Source of the DNA: Bacteroidales bacterium
GTDB taxonomy: Bacteria > Bacteroidota > Bacteroidia > Bacteroidales > P3
NCBI GenBank assembly: GCA_024685285.1
Contig: JAIKVZ010000022.1
Location: 1 to 47,045, forward strand
Length of the DNA stretch: 47,045 nucleotides
Direction of reading: 5' to 3'
Both the position numbers and the translations under genes were made by a program. Under the pieces are notes generated by a model. It did not search any database, was not told the origin of the DNA, and was given only the letters and a program-made list of their open reading frames with translations. Positions 34,615-43,758 of the stretch are shown here, piece after piece; the first letter of the stretch is position 1, and the number at the start of each line of letters is the position of its first letter.

Positions 34615-35154
34615 ATGATACAACGCATCCAATCTTTTTATCTTGTGCTCGCTGCCTGCTGCATGGCACTGTGTTTCATGTTCCCAGTAGCACAATATAG
34701 CTCTGTTATGACGTCGACCCGTCAAGTGGTTGAGGGTGAGTTGACACTTCTGCCCAAAGACAACCCCGAAATGATGAATCAGATAGCCAACATAGAGCCA
34801 GTTATCACATTCTGCCAACGCGGTTATATTCACACCTGGCCGCTTGTGGTGTTGGCCGCTGTGTGCATTGTCATTGCCCTGGCAACCATTTTCATCTACC
34901 GCAACCGTGTGGTGCAGATGAGGGTGGCCGCGGCTGGGTTTCTGCTGTCAGTGGTTTATGCATTCCTCATCTTTTTCTGGGCAGTCGATGCCTACGCCAA
35001 ATCAATGACCGCCGTTTTGGGCTGTGAAGATGTGCAGATACGCTGGTTCGTCGGAGCATATGCCCCAATCGCAGCAGTGCTTTTCTTTTTCCTGGCCCAA
35101 AGAGCAATCCGCAAAGACGAAGAAAAAGTGCGTGCTGCCGACCGCCTGCGATAA
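34615..35154 (+). CDS. DUF4293 family membrane protein
   Basis: 179 residues with four membrane spans (about 8-26, 79-96, 103-123 and 140-158). The start MIQRIQSFYLVLA, then CCMALCFMFP, is characteristic of DUF4293. No function is known. It lies 7 bases after the DoxX-like gene and 2 bases before tsaE, so it is inside the operon. Confidence 0.9.
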   Translation: MIQRIQSFYLVLAACCMALCFMFPVAQYSSVMTSTRQVVEGELTLLPKDNPEMMNQIANIEPVITFCQRGYIHTWPLVVLAAVCIVIALATIFIYRNRVVQMRVAAAGFLLSVVYAFLIFFWAVDAYAKSMTAVLGCEDVQIRWFVGAYAPIAAVLFFFLAQRAIRKDEEKVRAADRLR

Positions 35155-35156
35155 CC

Positions 35157-35585
35157 ATGCCCTTTATGCAGACCTCGTTCAACAGCACAGACCAACTGCC
35201 AAAAGTGGCATCCGAGCTGCTTTCTAAATTTGCAGACGAGCGGTTTTTTGCCTTCTTTGGCAAGATGGGCGTTGGCAAAACCACCCTTATTAAAGAGCTG
35301 TGTCGGCAACTTGGAGTGACTGACAATGTCTGTAGCCCCACATTCGCAATCATCAACGAATACCGTGACCGCGACAATGAACCTATATATCATTTCGACT
35401 TCTATCGACTGAAGTGCCTTGACGAAGCCTATGACATTGGCTATGAAGAATATTTCTACAGTGGCAACTACTGTTTCACCGAGTGGACAGAGAAGATTGA
35501 ACCCTTACTCCCAGACCGATACGTAAAAGTTGAAATGGCTGAAAACAATGGAAACCGCATCCTGTCTGCCTACGTGGCAGACTGA
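35157..35585 (+). CDS. tsaE: tRNA threonylcarbamoyladenosine biosynthesis ATPase
   Basis: 142 residues. The Walker A loop GKMGVGKTT is at 35-43, SPTFAIINEY and YHFDFYRL are the family blocks, and FTEWTEKIEPLLP replaces the usual EW-(A/P)E-x-(L/I) segment. TsaE works with TsaB and TsaD to transfer threonylcarbamoyl to A37 of tRNA. Its partner enzyme TsaC is at 15696; TsaB and TsaD are not in the window. Confidence 0.95.
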   Translation: MPFMQTSFNSTDQLPKVASELLSKFADERFFAFFGKMGVGKTTLIKELCRQLGVTDNVCSPTFAIINEYRDRDNEPIYHFDFYRLKCLDEAYDIGYEEYFYSGNYCFTEWTEKIEPLLPDRYVKVEMAENNGNRILSAYVAD

Positions 35586-35639
35586 CATTTTGTCAGGCTT
35601 GGCGGCAATGGCATACAATTTGAGCAACTTAAATATAGT

Positions 35640-35990
35640 ATGAGTAAAAAAGAATCGACAATACTGGCCAAACTGGCCGCGCAGGCCTTGAGTGACAAGA
35701 AGGCCGACAATGTAAGAATCATCAACCTCAGCAACCTGCACAACGCTCCAGCCGAGTTCTTTGTCATAGCGTCAGGCAATGTGCCGTCGCATGTCAGCGC
35801 TTTGAGCGATTCTGTATTTGAAGTGGTAAAGAAAGCCACAGGCCTCAACCCTTCGAAAGTGGAGGGCTACGCCAATGCCGAGTGGATTTTGATGGACTAT
35901 TTTGATGTAGTGGTACATATTTTCCAGAAAGACAAACGTGACTTCTACCGTCTCGACGAGCTTTGGGCCGACGGCGAAGAGGTACAATAA
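35640..35990 (+). CDS. rsfS: Ribosomal silencing factor
   Basis: 116 residues. DNVRIINLSNLHNAPAEFFV, VEGYANAEWILMDYFDVVVH and the FYRLDELWADGE tail are the RsfS (Iojap) blocks. It binds ribosomal protein uL14 and keeps subunits apart in starved cells. It stands 18 bases before ftsH; rsfS-ftsH-cdsA is a common Bacteroidetes order. Confidence 0.96.
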   Translation: MSKKESTILAKLAAQALSDKKADNVRIINLSNLHNAPAEFFVIASGNVPSHVSALSDSVFEVVKKATGLNPSKVEGYANAEWILMDYFDVVVHIFQKDKRDFYRLDELWADGEEVQ

Positions 35991-36008
35991 TCCCCAAATC
36001 AATTAAAG

Positions 36009-38006
36009 ATGTCAACCAACAAAGCCCCCATACCCCCAAACAAGCCACAAAACAGTGGCAATCGCAAGCAGCCATTCATCTATGTGGTCTATGCTATCGT
36101 ATTGCTCGTGCTGGGCTATATGTTCTTGGCCGACGGCAGCGGTAAAAGCCCGTCGAAAGAGATAACTTGGGACCGACTCGAGCCGATACTTGAGCGGCAT
36201 GACTACGAATCAATAACCGTTATCAACCAGGAGTATGCCGAGATAAGGATCAAGAAAGAAGCACTTAAGTTCGACTCAACATCGTATCAAGACCTTTATA
36301 ACACCACCCTGACAGGCCAAAAGAGTCCAGCTGGCTACTACCGTTACAATGTCGGCACCCTTGATCACTTCGACAAAGAACTCGCAGTGGTCGAGGAGCG
36401 TACCGGTGAACACATCAGTTACCAAATAGAGCGCCGCTCCAACGCTTGGCGCGACATGATGATATGGTTTGGCCCTCTCGTCATTCTTGTCATTATGATG
36501 CTGGCCATGAGTGCTTGGAGCCGCAAGCAGATGGGCGGAGGTGGCGGTGGCATCTTCGGTGTGGGCAAGTCGCGTGCAAAGGTATATGACAGTAAGCAGC
36601 AAAACAACATTACATTCAAAGATGTGGCAGGTTTGGCCGGCGCTAAAGAAGAGGTGATGGAGGTTGTAGATTTTCTTAAAAATCCTAAACGTTATACCGA
36701 CCTTGGCGGTAAAATTCCGAAAGGCGTGCTTTTGGTGGGTCCTCCAGGTACGGGCAAAACATTACTGGCAAAGGCAGTAGCTGGTGAAGCCAATGTGCCT
36801 TTCTTTTCAATGTCCGGTAGCGACTTTGTGGAGATGTTTGTCGGCGTAGGAGCTTCGCGAGTACGCGACCTCTTTGAAGATGCCAAGAAGAAAGCTCCCT
36901 GTATTATATTCATAGATGAAATCGACGCCGTAGGCCGTGCCCGTGGTCATTCGGGCCTTAGCAACGCTAACGACGAGCGCGAGAATACCCTCAATCAGCT
37001 CCTTACCGAGATGGACGGTTTCTCGAGCGGCACCAATGTAATAGTTCTGGCCGCCACCAACCGGGCCGATGTGCTCGACAAAGCCTTGCTACGTGCCGGC
37101 CGATTCGACAGACAAATATACGTCGAACTGCCTGACATTGAGGAACGCAAAGCCATATTTGAGGTGCATATGCGTAACCTTAAATTGTGTAACGACGGTT
37201 CTGAGCAAGCTGTTGACCGCGATTTCTTAGCCAAACAAACTCCAGGTTTTTCTGGTGCCGACATTGCCAATGTGTGCAACGAGGCTGCCCTGTGTGCTGC
37301 ACGTAAGAACAAACAACAGATTGAGAAACAGGATTTCCTGGATGCCATAGACCGCATTGTTGGAGGCCTCGAGAAGCGCTCGAAGATAATATCAGACCAA
37401 GAGAAACGTACCATAGCCTATCACGAGTCGGGTCATGCATCGGTGAGTTGGCTGCTGCGCTGGGGCAACCCGTTAGTTAAAGTGACCATAGTACCACGGG
37501 GTAAAGCCCTTGGTGCCGCATGGTATCTGCCTGAGGAGCGTCAAATAACCACGTTTGAGCAGATGTTCGACGAGATGACATCACTCATGGCTGGACGCGC
37601 TTCGGAAGAGGTGGTATTTGGCAAAATATCCACTGGCGCCCTTAACGATATAGAGCGAGCCACCAAGATAGCCCAAGCTCTCGTTTCATACTATGGTATG
37701 AGCCCCGAGGTTGGCAACGTAAGTTTTTATGATTCTACTGGACAGAACGACTACGGCTTCACCAAGCCTTTTAGTGAGAAAACAGCTGAGGTGATAGATA
37801 ACGAGGTGCGCCGTCTGGTTGAGGAGGCATATGCCAAAGCCAAGGAAATCATCATCGGACATCGCGACCAGCTTGATCAGTTGGCCCAGCAACTGTATGA
37901 CAAAGAGGTCCTTTTCCGCGACGATTTAGAACACATCTATGGCCCGCGTCCGTGGGAACAAGCCAACACCAATACCGAACAAGACAATAATACAACCGAA
38001 GAATGA
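36009..38006 (+). CDS. ftsH: ATP-dependent zinc metalloprotease FtsH
   Basis: 665 residues. Two membrane spans (about 23-41 and 151-168) flank a periplasmic domain. The AAA module has Walker A GPPGTGKT (244-251), Walker B FIDEID (301-306) and the second region of homology [20 protein letters not shown]. The zinc site HESGH is at 472-476. It degrades membrane and unstable cytoplasmic proteins. It overlaps cdsA by four bases, so membrane quality control and phospholipid synthesis are translationally coupled here. Confidence 0.98.
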   Translation: MSTNKAPIPPNKPQNSGNRKQPFIYVVYAIVLLVLGYMFLADGSGKSPSKEITWDRLEPILERHDYESITVINQEYAEIRIKKEALKFDSTSYQDLYNTTLTGQKSPAGYYRYNVGTLDHFDKELAVVEERTGEHISYQIERRSNAWRDMMIWFGPLVILVIMMLAMSAWSRKQMGGGGGGIFGVGKSRAKVYDSKQQNNITFKDVAGLAGAKEEVMEVVDFLKNPKRYTDLGGKIPKGVLLVGPPGTGKTLLAKAVAGEANVPFFSMSGSDFVEMFVGVGASRVRDLFEDAKKKAPCIIFIDEIDAVGRARGHSGLSNANDERENTLNQLLTEMDGFSSGTNVIVLAATNRADVLDKALLRAGRFDRQIYVELPDIEERKAIFEVHMRNLKLCNDGSEQAVDRDFLAKQTPGFSGADIANVCNEAALCAARKNKQQIEKQDFLDAIDRIVGGLEKRSKIISDQEKRTIAYHESGHASVSWLLRWGNPLVKVTIVPRGKALGAAWYLPEERQITTFEQMFDEMTSLMAGRASEEVVFGKISTGALNDIERATKIAQALVSYYGMSPEVGNVSFYDSTGQNDYGFTKPFSEKTAEVIDNEVRRLVEEAYAKAKEIIIGHRDQLDQLAQQLYDKEVLFRDDLEHIYGPRPWEQANTNTEQDNNTTEE

Positions 38007-38863
38007 AAAACTTCTGGATACGCACAGCATCGGCTACCATTTATGCCGCATTATTTTTGGGCACCATGCTCAGCAACCGGCTGCTACACAACGATATTTT
38101 AGGCACTGCCATTTTTGCGGCGTTTCTGATATTTGTTGCACTGGGCTGCACTCACGAGTTCTATAAAATTTCAGCAATGAAAGGCGCCAACCCCAACCGC
38201 ATGATTGGAGGCACCTTTGTCTTTGTAGTACTGGCCCTTATGGCCATGGCAACTATTGGATGCCTCGACTACCAGCCCTCATGGCTTATGGCTCCTGCGG
38301 CAGCCATGTTGCTGATTGCTCCAGTTTTGTTGCTGTTGCCTTTCCTGTTGCAATTGTGGGGTCATTCTGAGAGCCCGTTTGCCGATGCCGCCTGCACTCT
38401 TGTACCGATAGTATACATAGCCGTGCCTTTGGGTTTGATGCCTTTCCTGCACCTCAAAGTCAATATAATGCTCATGCTACTCATTCTCGTATGGGTCAAC
38501 GATTCTTTTGCATATATGGGAGGTTCGCTCTTTGGCAAGCACAAGCTGTGGCAACGTCATTCGCCAGGCAAAACATGGGAAGGTTCTATATGTGGACTTA
38601 TATTTACCGTGGCGGTAGCCCTATTTGTGGGGCCGCTGCTCAATAGTTCTCTGTTGTGGTATGACTGGGTTGTACTGGCCTTTATTTGCTCTGTCATCGA
38701 TACATTAGGAGACCTCCTCGAGTCTATGCTTAAACGCTCGGTGGGTCTGAAAGACAGTGGCAACGTACTGCCTGGCCATGGCGGTTTCCTCGACCGTTTC
38801 GACAGTTTGTTGGTTGTGGTGCCTTTCGCCTTTGTATACTCTCTACTGATTTTAATACGTTAA
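38003..38863 (+). CDS. cdsA: Phosphatidate cytidylyltransferase
   Basis: 286 residues with about seven or eight membrane spans and the C-terminal CdsA signature in LESMLKRSVGLKDSGNVLPG followed by HGGFLDRFDSL. VNDSFAYMGGSLFGKH is the other conserved block. It converts phosphatidic acid and CTP to CDP-diacylglycerol, the substrate of PssA (22395). It is followed 11 bases later by psd. Confidence 0.96.
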   Translation: MKNFWIRTASATIYAALFLGTMLSNRLLHNDILGTAIFAAFLIFVALGCTHEFYKISAMKGANPNRMIGGTFVFVVLALMAMATIGCLDYQPSWLMAPAAAMLLIAPVLLLLPFLLQLWGHSESPFADAACTLVPIVYIAVPLGLMPFLHLKVNIMLMLLILVWVNDSFAYMGGSLFGKHKLWQRHSPGKTWEGSICGLIFTVAVALFVGPLLNSSLLWYDWVVLAFICSVIDTLGDLLESMLKRSVGLKDSGNVLPGHGGFLDRFDSLLVVVPFAFVYSLLILIR

Positions 38864-38874
38864 GCCAATAAGTC

Positions 38875-39537
38875 ATGCATTTACATCGCGAGGGATACAA
38901 TATAATAGCAATCAGCATTGCGGCGACAATATTAATTCTTGCCGCAATGATTGCTTTTATCAACCCTTGGACGATGGGGCACAACATCCTTGCTGCCATT
39001 CTACTCATCATTACAACAGGCATTGTCTGGTTTTTTCGCATTCCGCATCGCAATTCCACCCAGGACAGCAATAAACTTATAGCCCCGGCCGACGGCACAG
39101 TTGTAACCATAGAGGAGACATACGAGCGCGAATACATCAAAGGCGAGTGCATACAGCTATCTATCTTCATGAGTCTGACCAATGTACATGTGAACCGCTA
39201 CCCATGCGACGGTGTGGTTGAATACGTAAAATATACCCGTGGCAACTACTTTGTAGCGGCTTACCCGAAATCGAGCGACCTCAACGAGCACGCCTCTGTT
39301 GGCATACGGCTGGCCGACGGCAATCGCATTCTTATACGCCAGATAGCAGGCGCAGTTGCTCGGCGTATAGTGTGCTATGCCACCGAGGGTGAGCAGGTAA
39401 AGCAGAACCAAGAACTGGGCTTTATACGTTTTGGATCCAGAGTTGATGTATTTATGCCAAAAAGTTTTGTCCCTTCGATAGACATTGGTGAGCGCGTCAA
39501 AAACGCCATAACACCTATAGCAAGCACTACAAAATGA
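38875..39537 (+). CDS. psd: Phosphatidylserine decarboxylase, short (archaeal-like) type
   Basis: 220 residues, membrane-anchored by two N-terminal helices (about 9-29 and 37-55). VHVNRYPCDGVVEYVKYTRG, then FVAAYPKSSDLNEHAS and LGFIRFGSRVDVF are family blocks. Self-cleavage should occur between Gly187 and Ser188 of FGSR, making the pyruvoyl group. It decarboxylates phosphatidylserine to phosphatidylethanolamine. The short form with FGSR rather than LGST is usual in Bacteroidetes. It overlaps the pseudouridine synthase gene by four bases. Confidence 0.95.
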   Translation: MHLHREGYNIIAISIAATILILAAMIAFINPWTMGHNILAAILLIITTGIVWFFRIPHRNSTQDSNKLIAPADGTVVTIEETYEREYIKGECIQLSIFMSLTNVHVNRYPCDGVVEYVKYTRGNYFVAAYPKSSDLNEHASVGIRLADGNRILIRQIAGAVARRIVCYATEGEQVKQNQELGFIRFGSRVDVFMPKSFVPSIDIGERVKNAITPIASTTK

Positions 39538-40232
39538 ATATTGCCGACCAAATATTATATGAGGACAATCATCTAATTGCCGTCAACAAGCAGCCAGGAC
39601 AATTGGTGCAGGGCGACAAAACGGGCGACACTTGCATTGCCGATGACATCAAGCTCTATCTGAAGCAACGCTACAACAAGCCTGGCAATGTGTTCTGCGG
39701 TGTTGTGCATAGACTCGACCGACCCGTGTCAGGTGTTGTAGTGTTTGCCAAAACATCAAAGGCTCTGAGCCGCATGAACGAAATGGTAAAGAACCGACAA
39801 CTGCAAAAAACCTACTGGGCTGTGGTGCGTAACCGTCCGCCACATGAGGCAGAGTGTCTGAGCCACTGGCTCTGGCGCGACGAGAAAGCCAATAAATCAT
39901 ACGTGGTAGAATCCGATACAAACAGCCGCCGCAAGCAGGAAGCCAAACTAGCCGAACTCGACTATCGTCTGATAGCTACATCCGAAGGAGGTTACAACCT
40001 GCTCGAAGTGTCGCTACACACCGGCCGTCACCACCAGATACGTTGCCAGTTGGCGCACATAGGCTGTCCCATTAAGGGCGATTTGAAATACGGTGCACCG
40101 CGCTCCAACCCCGACGGCTCAATATCTCTACATGCGCGTCGTGTGGCTTTTGAGCACCCAGTCTCGCACCTGCCTATCGTCATTACCGCGCCAAACGCAA
40201 CCTTTGAGGCCATGTTTGGTGCAATAAATTAA
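39534..40232 (+). CDS. RluA-family pseudouridine synthase
   Basis: 232 residues. HRLDRPVSGVVVFAKTSKAL (59-78) contains the catalytic aspartate Asp62, and LHTGRHHQIRCQLAHIGCPI with KGDLKYG is the second RluA block. There is no N-terminal S4 domain, so it is closer to the RluA/RluC catalytic core than to RluD. The RNA target (23S rRNA or tRNA) cannot be read from sequence. It is the last gene of the ftsH-cdsA-psd run. Confidence 0.94.
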   Translation: MNIADQILYEDNHLIAVNKQPGQLVQGDKTGDTCIADDIKLYLKQRYNKPGNVFCGVVHRLDRPVSGVVVFAKTSKALSRMNEMVKNRQLQKTYWAVVRNRPPHEAECLSHWLWRDEKANKSYVVESDTNSRRKQEAKLAELDYRLIATSEGGYNLLEVSLHTGRHHQIRCQLAHIGCPIKGDLKYGAPRSNPDGSISLHARRVAFEHPVSHLPIVITAPNATFEAMFGAIN

Positions 40233-40276
40233 AAGATAACAATACTAATTTAATATATAAATCTGAAGCCAACATC

Positions 40277-42685
40277 ATGAACCGTAAAAACATACTGTTT
40301 GCTCTGGTGCTCTATACAGCCACCGCAGTTGCCGCCCAAGAGGTTACCGTTACGGCCAATACCTACGACCACCTGCGCGTGGTTGTGAACACACCCTCGT
40401 TTGAAGTCTACGAGAACGACATCGATGGTCAGTTGTTTAGCGTTCTCACCGCCTCCGGCTACGCCAATCAAGGACTCGTTGGCCAGCCCGCTCTGCCGGT
40501 ACTGCTGAACCGTATCGAGGTGCCAGTGTGCAACGGCATGGAGGTGGTGGTGCTCAGTGCAACCTACGACACATTGAGCTGTACCGCCTTGGGTATGCAA
40601 TATCCCGTTGCACCACAACAGCCTGCACGGTTTAAGAGCGACCGCTCGCCGCGTCAAATGGTCATGGACAAGCATCTCTACACTACCGATACTTTTGTTG
40701 GGCAAGCACTGGCTCAGGTGCGCTACCTTGGTACTGCCCGCGGCACCAACATAGCAGTGCTCAGTTACGCTCCCGTGCGCTACAACCCTGCAAGTGGCCA
40801 GCTTATAATTTGTCGTCGCGCAGAACTCGATGTTCGCTACATCAAGCCTGATGCTGCCGCTACAGAACATCAGCACAACCTGTACAGCACGCCGGCATTT
40901 AGCTCGGGTTCGACCCTCAACCGTTTGCCACATGCCAAGGCAACGAGTGCCAACACACCGGTGCGAATGACCATTGTGAGCGCGCCTATGTTTCGCGGAA
41001 TGCTCGACGACTTTGTGGCATGGAAACGTCTCACTGGTTTTATGGTCGACGAACTCTACACCGATGACCCCACCGTGGGCAGCACCGCCAACGAGATAAG
41101 CAGCTATTTGCGCAACCTCTACGTCAACGCCACTCCACAAGAGCCAGCACCAACATACGTGCTGCTGGTTGGCGACAATAATTTGCTGCCGGCGTTCCCC
41201 ACCGCTTTCAGACGCAGTTATCTGGTCGACACATTCGGGGTGGAGATGCATGTAACCGACCTCTACTACACCACATGGACCGAAGGCGACACGATTCCCG
41301 ACTGCTATATAGGCCGTTTCTCGGCACGCAATGAGCAACAGTTGGCCAACATAGTTGGCAAAACGCTCATGTATGAACGCTACACCATGCCCGACCCCAC
41401 CTACCTTGACCGCGCTGTGCTTATTGCAGGAGTGGGCGACAATAGGCTGAACGATGAAGCCTATACTTATGCCGACCCGGCTATGGACTATATAGCAAAG
41501 ACCTACATCAACCGTGCCTACGGCTACAGCGACGTGACATACTATAAGAACGACACTGCGTTTCATCCGGTCGGGGTCACTGTGAATGGTAAAAGCAATG
41601 GCAGAGACCTGCCCGAAACGTTGATGGGCCTCTACAACGGCGGCGTGGGCTGGGTGAACTACAGTGCCCACGGCGACACCAACGAATGGCACCAGCCCAA
41701 GCTCAACACCAGTATGGTCGACACAATGGCCAACTTCAATATGCCCATGTTCATGATAGGCAACTGCTGCCTATCCAACAAATTCGACTGCATCGAGTCT
41801 TTCAGCGAGTCACTCCTGCGTCGGGGCGACAACGCTGGTGCAGCGGCCTATATAGGTGCCACCAACTCCACAACCTGGCAGCAGGATTTTGAGTGGGCGG
41901 TTGGATTGCGCAGCAACATATCGGGCCGTATGGACGCCTCATACGACATCGCCAACCTCGGTATGTACGACCGCCTCTTCCACACCCACAATGAGCCTTC
42001 GACCGTGCACGCCACCTCGGCAGGTGCTATGATTATGGCAGGTTGTATGGAGGTGGAAACGGCAGGGCCGCAGGAAGAGTCATTCTCATTCTTCTGGCAG
42101 ACCTTCACATATATCATAAACTACCCCCTCTATTACTGGGAGATATACGGTTTTCAGGGCGACCCGTCGCTCATGCCATGGCTTACACAGGCCGACACCA
42201 ACATTCTTTATTTCGATAGCTGGATTGCTGTGGGCGACACCACCCTAACAGTCAACGCCGACCCATACGCCTATATAGCCGTGACCGATACCGCCCTCAA
42301 CTTGGTGGCAACCGCCTTTGCCGACCATAATGGTATTGCCGAGCTCAGCTTCAACCCCATCAATGCCGGAAGATACACCGTCACCTCCACCGCACAGAAC
42401 CACAAGCCGCGTCACCAACAGCTTATGGTCTCGACCAACGGAATTGAGGCCGCCGTTGCGTCGGGCGTGCGACTTTACCCCAACCCGGCCAGCACGGCAT
42501 TCACCGTCGAGGCCGACGGCTTGCGCCATGTGAGTGTGTACAACGCCATTGGGCAGGAGGTTATGCAGGCTCCAACCACGGGCAACCGTATCCAACTCAG
42601 TACCAGAGACCTGGTGCGTGGCGTATACTTTGTGAGAGTAGCTGCGGATTCCACCACCCAGACCCTGCGACTGGTCGTAAAATAA
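40277..42685 (+). CDS. Gingipain-like C25 cysteine protease with T9SS sorting domain
   Basis: 802 residues. Signal peptide (AATAVAA-QE region), then a ~200-residue N-terminal prodomain-like part. The peptidase C25 domain includes YVLLVGDNNLLPAF (~294-307), TDLYYTTWTEGD (~327-338), and the catalytic His465 in NYSAHGDTNEW with Cys498 in GNCCLSNKF, aligning with the gingipain C-V-N-G-D-F segment. After the protease there is an Ig-like beta region. The final ~75 residues start RLYPNPASTAFTVE and end LRLVVK, a type A T9SS tail. It should be a secreted or surface endopeptidase; specificity cannot be predicted. It pairs logically with the POT transporter in peptide nutrition. Confidence 0.93.
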   Translation: MNRKNILFALVLYTATAVAAQEVTVTANTYDHLRVVVNTPSFEVYENDIDGQLFSVLTASGYANQGLVGQPALPVLLNRIEVPVCNGMEVVVLSATYDTLSCTALGMQYPVAPQQPARFKSDRSPRQMVMDKHLYTTDTFVGQALAQVRYLGTARGTNIAVLSYAPVRYNPASGQLIICRRAELDVRYIKPDAAATEHQHNLYSTPAFSSGSTLNRLPHAKATSANTPVRMTIVSAPMFRGMLDDFVAWKRLTGFMVDELYTDDPTVGSTANEISSYLRNLYVNATPQEPAPTYVLLVGDNNLLPAFPTAFRRSYLVDTFGVEMHVTDLYYTTWTEGDTIPDCYIGRFSARNEQQLANIVGKTLMYERYTMPDPTYLDRAVLIAGVGDNRLNDEAYTYADPAMDYIAKTYINRAYGYSDVTYYKNDTAFHPVGVTVNGKSNGRDLPETLMGLYNGGVGWVNYSAHGDTNEWHQPKLNTSMVDTMANFNMPMFMIGNCCLSNKFDCIESFSESLLRRGDNAGAAAYIGATNSTTWQQDFEWAVGLRSNISGRMDASYDIANLGMYDRLFHTHNEPSTVHATSAGAMIMAGCMEVETAGPQEESFSFFWQTFTYIINYPLYYWEIYGFQGDPSLMPWLTQADTNILYFDSWIAVGDTTLTVNADPYAYIAVTDTALNLVATAFADHNGIAELSFNPINAGRYTVTSTAQNHKPRHQQLMVSTNGIEAAVASGVRLYPNPASTAFTVEADGLRHVSVYNAIGQEVMQAPTTGNRIQLSTRDLVRGVYFVRVAADSTTQTLRLVVK

Positions 42686-42703
42686 CACTCGTATAAACCA
42701 TTA

Positions 42704-42796
42704 AAAACCAGCCTGTTTTGGGGTTAGGTTCGGGTTAAGGTCGGGTAAGGTTCGGATAAAGCTCGCTATCACGTCGGAAATCAGGCGTTTATACCC
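42704..42796 (+). repeat. G-rich composite repeat, copy F
   Basis: A half hairpin arm AAAAACCAGCCTGTTTTG (42704-42721) without its partner, then the G-rich tract GGGTTAGGTTCGGGTTAAGG TCGGGTAAGGTTCGG (42721-42755), and an end-box relative AAATCAGGCGTTTA (42778-42791). It fills the gap between the convergent C25 protease and alkD genes. Confidence 0.75.
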
Positions 42797-42808
42797 GATG
42801 AATCTCGG

Positions 42809-43528
42809 TCAATTCTCCGACTCCAGCTTGGTTTTTGTAGCCTTGTCGAACTTCTCAGTAGCATAACGGAACATAGTGCGCGGCATAGTGCGGTGTCGTG
42901 TAGCCAGATAGGAGTAGAGCCGCTCGGGGTCGCGCTTGCCCGCTTCGCGCAGCAGCCAGCCAACAGCCTTGTGTATCAAGTCGTGAGGGTGGTGCAGTAG
43001 GAGGTCGGCAATCTCGTAGGTGTCGTCGAGCCTGCCGTGGCGCAAAAACTGCATAGTGCTCACAATGCCTATGCGTTGCTGCCAAACTGTAGCTCCCTTG
43101 GTGGCCAACTGTCGCAGCAGAGTAGCGTCCTTGTCGAGCAGCCATGTGCCGAGAATCTCGTAACAGGTGAGGTCCACCAGGTCCCAATTGTTCACCGCGT
43201 CGAGATGATTCAGGTAGAAATCTACCCAACGGCGCTGTTCCTCCTCGCCCTTTTTAGCGGCGTGGCGGAAGAGTTGCACGACAACCAGCAGGGCGGCTAA
43301 ACGAACCTCGTGCCAGCAGCTGCCCAGACACTCCTCCATGTGCTCCGGCGTACAGTCGCGCCATCGCGCCTTGACCACGGCGCGCGTCACCGGCACCTTG
43401 ATGCCGAGGAAACGGTCACCCTCGCCATACTGGCCGGGTCCGGTTTTAAAGAAACGCGAGAGGTTGCGAGCCTGGACTTCGTCGGCCATAGGCAGCAACT
43501 CTTCAAGCAGTGGGTTCTTTGCAGTCAT
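42809..43528 (-). CDS. DNA alkylation repair protein, AlkD-like
   Basis: 239 residues from MTAKNPLLEELLPMADEVQA. The frame continues upstream through the tRNA-His gene, which excludes earlier starts. It is all-helical with HEAT-like repeats; NNWDLVDLTCYEILGTWL holds the conserved W-D of the AlkD active site and LIHKAVGWLLREAGKRDPE is the other family block. AlkD removes bulky or positively charged alkylated bases from DNA without flipping. It is transcribed after tRNA-His and ends at repeat copy F. Confidence 0.93.
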   Translation of the reverse strand: MTAKNPLLEELLPMADEVQARNLSRFFKTGPGQYGEGDRFLGIKVPVTRAVVKARWRDCTPEHMEECLGSCWHEVRLAALLVVVQLFRHAAKKGEEEQRRWVDFYLNHLDAVNNWDLVDLTCYEILGTWLLDKDATLLRQLATKGATVWQQRIGIVSTMQFLRHGRLDDTYEIADLLLHHPHDLIHKAVGWLLREAGKRDPERLYSYLATRHRTMPRTMFRYATEKFDKATKTKLESEN

Positions 43529-43577
43529 GGCATTAGTGTTACAAAAAAGCCCGCAACTTGATGTGTTGCAGGCTTCG

Positions 43578-43652
43578 GGTGGGAGGTGGGGTTCGAACCC
43601 ACGACCTCCAGATCCACAATCTGGCGCTCTAACCAGCTGAACTACGCCCACC
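43578..43652 (-). tRNA. tRNA-His (GTG anticodon)
   Basis: The minus strand gives a complete cloverleaf: acceptor G-1-GTGGGCG, D arm GTTCAGCTGGTTAGAGC, anticodon stem CCAGA and TCTGG around TTGTGGA, T arm GTGGGTTCGAACCCCAC, and CTCCCAC-C. G-1 opposite C73 is the tRNA-His identity pair. Pair 6:67 of the acceptor is C opposite T. The CCA end is not encoded. It lies between alkD and the TrmH-type gene. Confidence 0.95.
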
Positions 43653-43746
43653 GTTTAGTGTGTCTCGCGCACTCGCGAAATCGGCTGCAAAATTACTACT
43701 TTTTTTCAGACTGACAAAATTTTTTTTCAAAACCGCAAAAAAATCG

Positions 43747-43754
43747 TAACTTTG
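43747..43754 (+). promoter_or_regulatory. Putative -7 box directly before the TrmH-type gene
   Basis: TAACTTTG ends four bases before the ATG at 43759. Transcription from this box would start at or just past the start codon region, giving a leaderless or nearly leaderless mRNA. The -33 position reads TTTT instead of TTTG. Confidence 0.5.
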
Positions 43755-43758
43755 CAGC

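Noticed and set aside
40250-41692. 480-codon open frame antisense to the C25 protease
   Set aside because: No recognisable domains; the plus strand encodes a protease with signal peptide, catalytic residues and T9SS tail.
43529-43651. N-terminal extension of the AlkD frame through tRNA-His
   Set aside because: The extension is a translation of the tRNA gene; the Met at 43528 fits the family.
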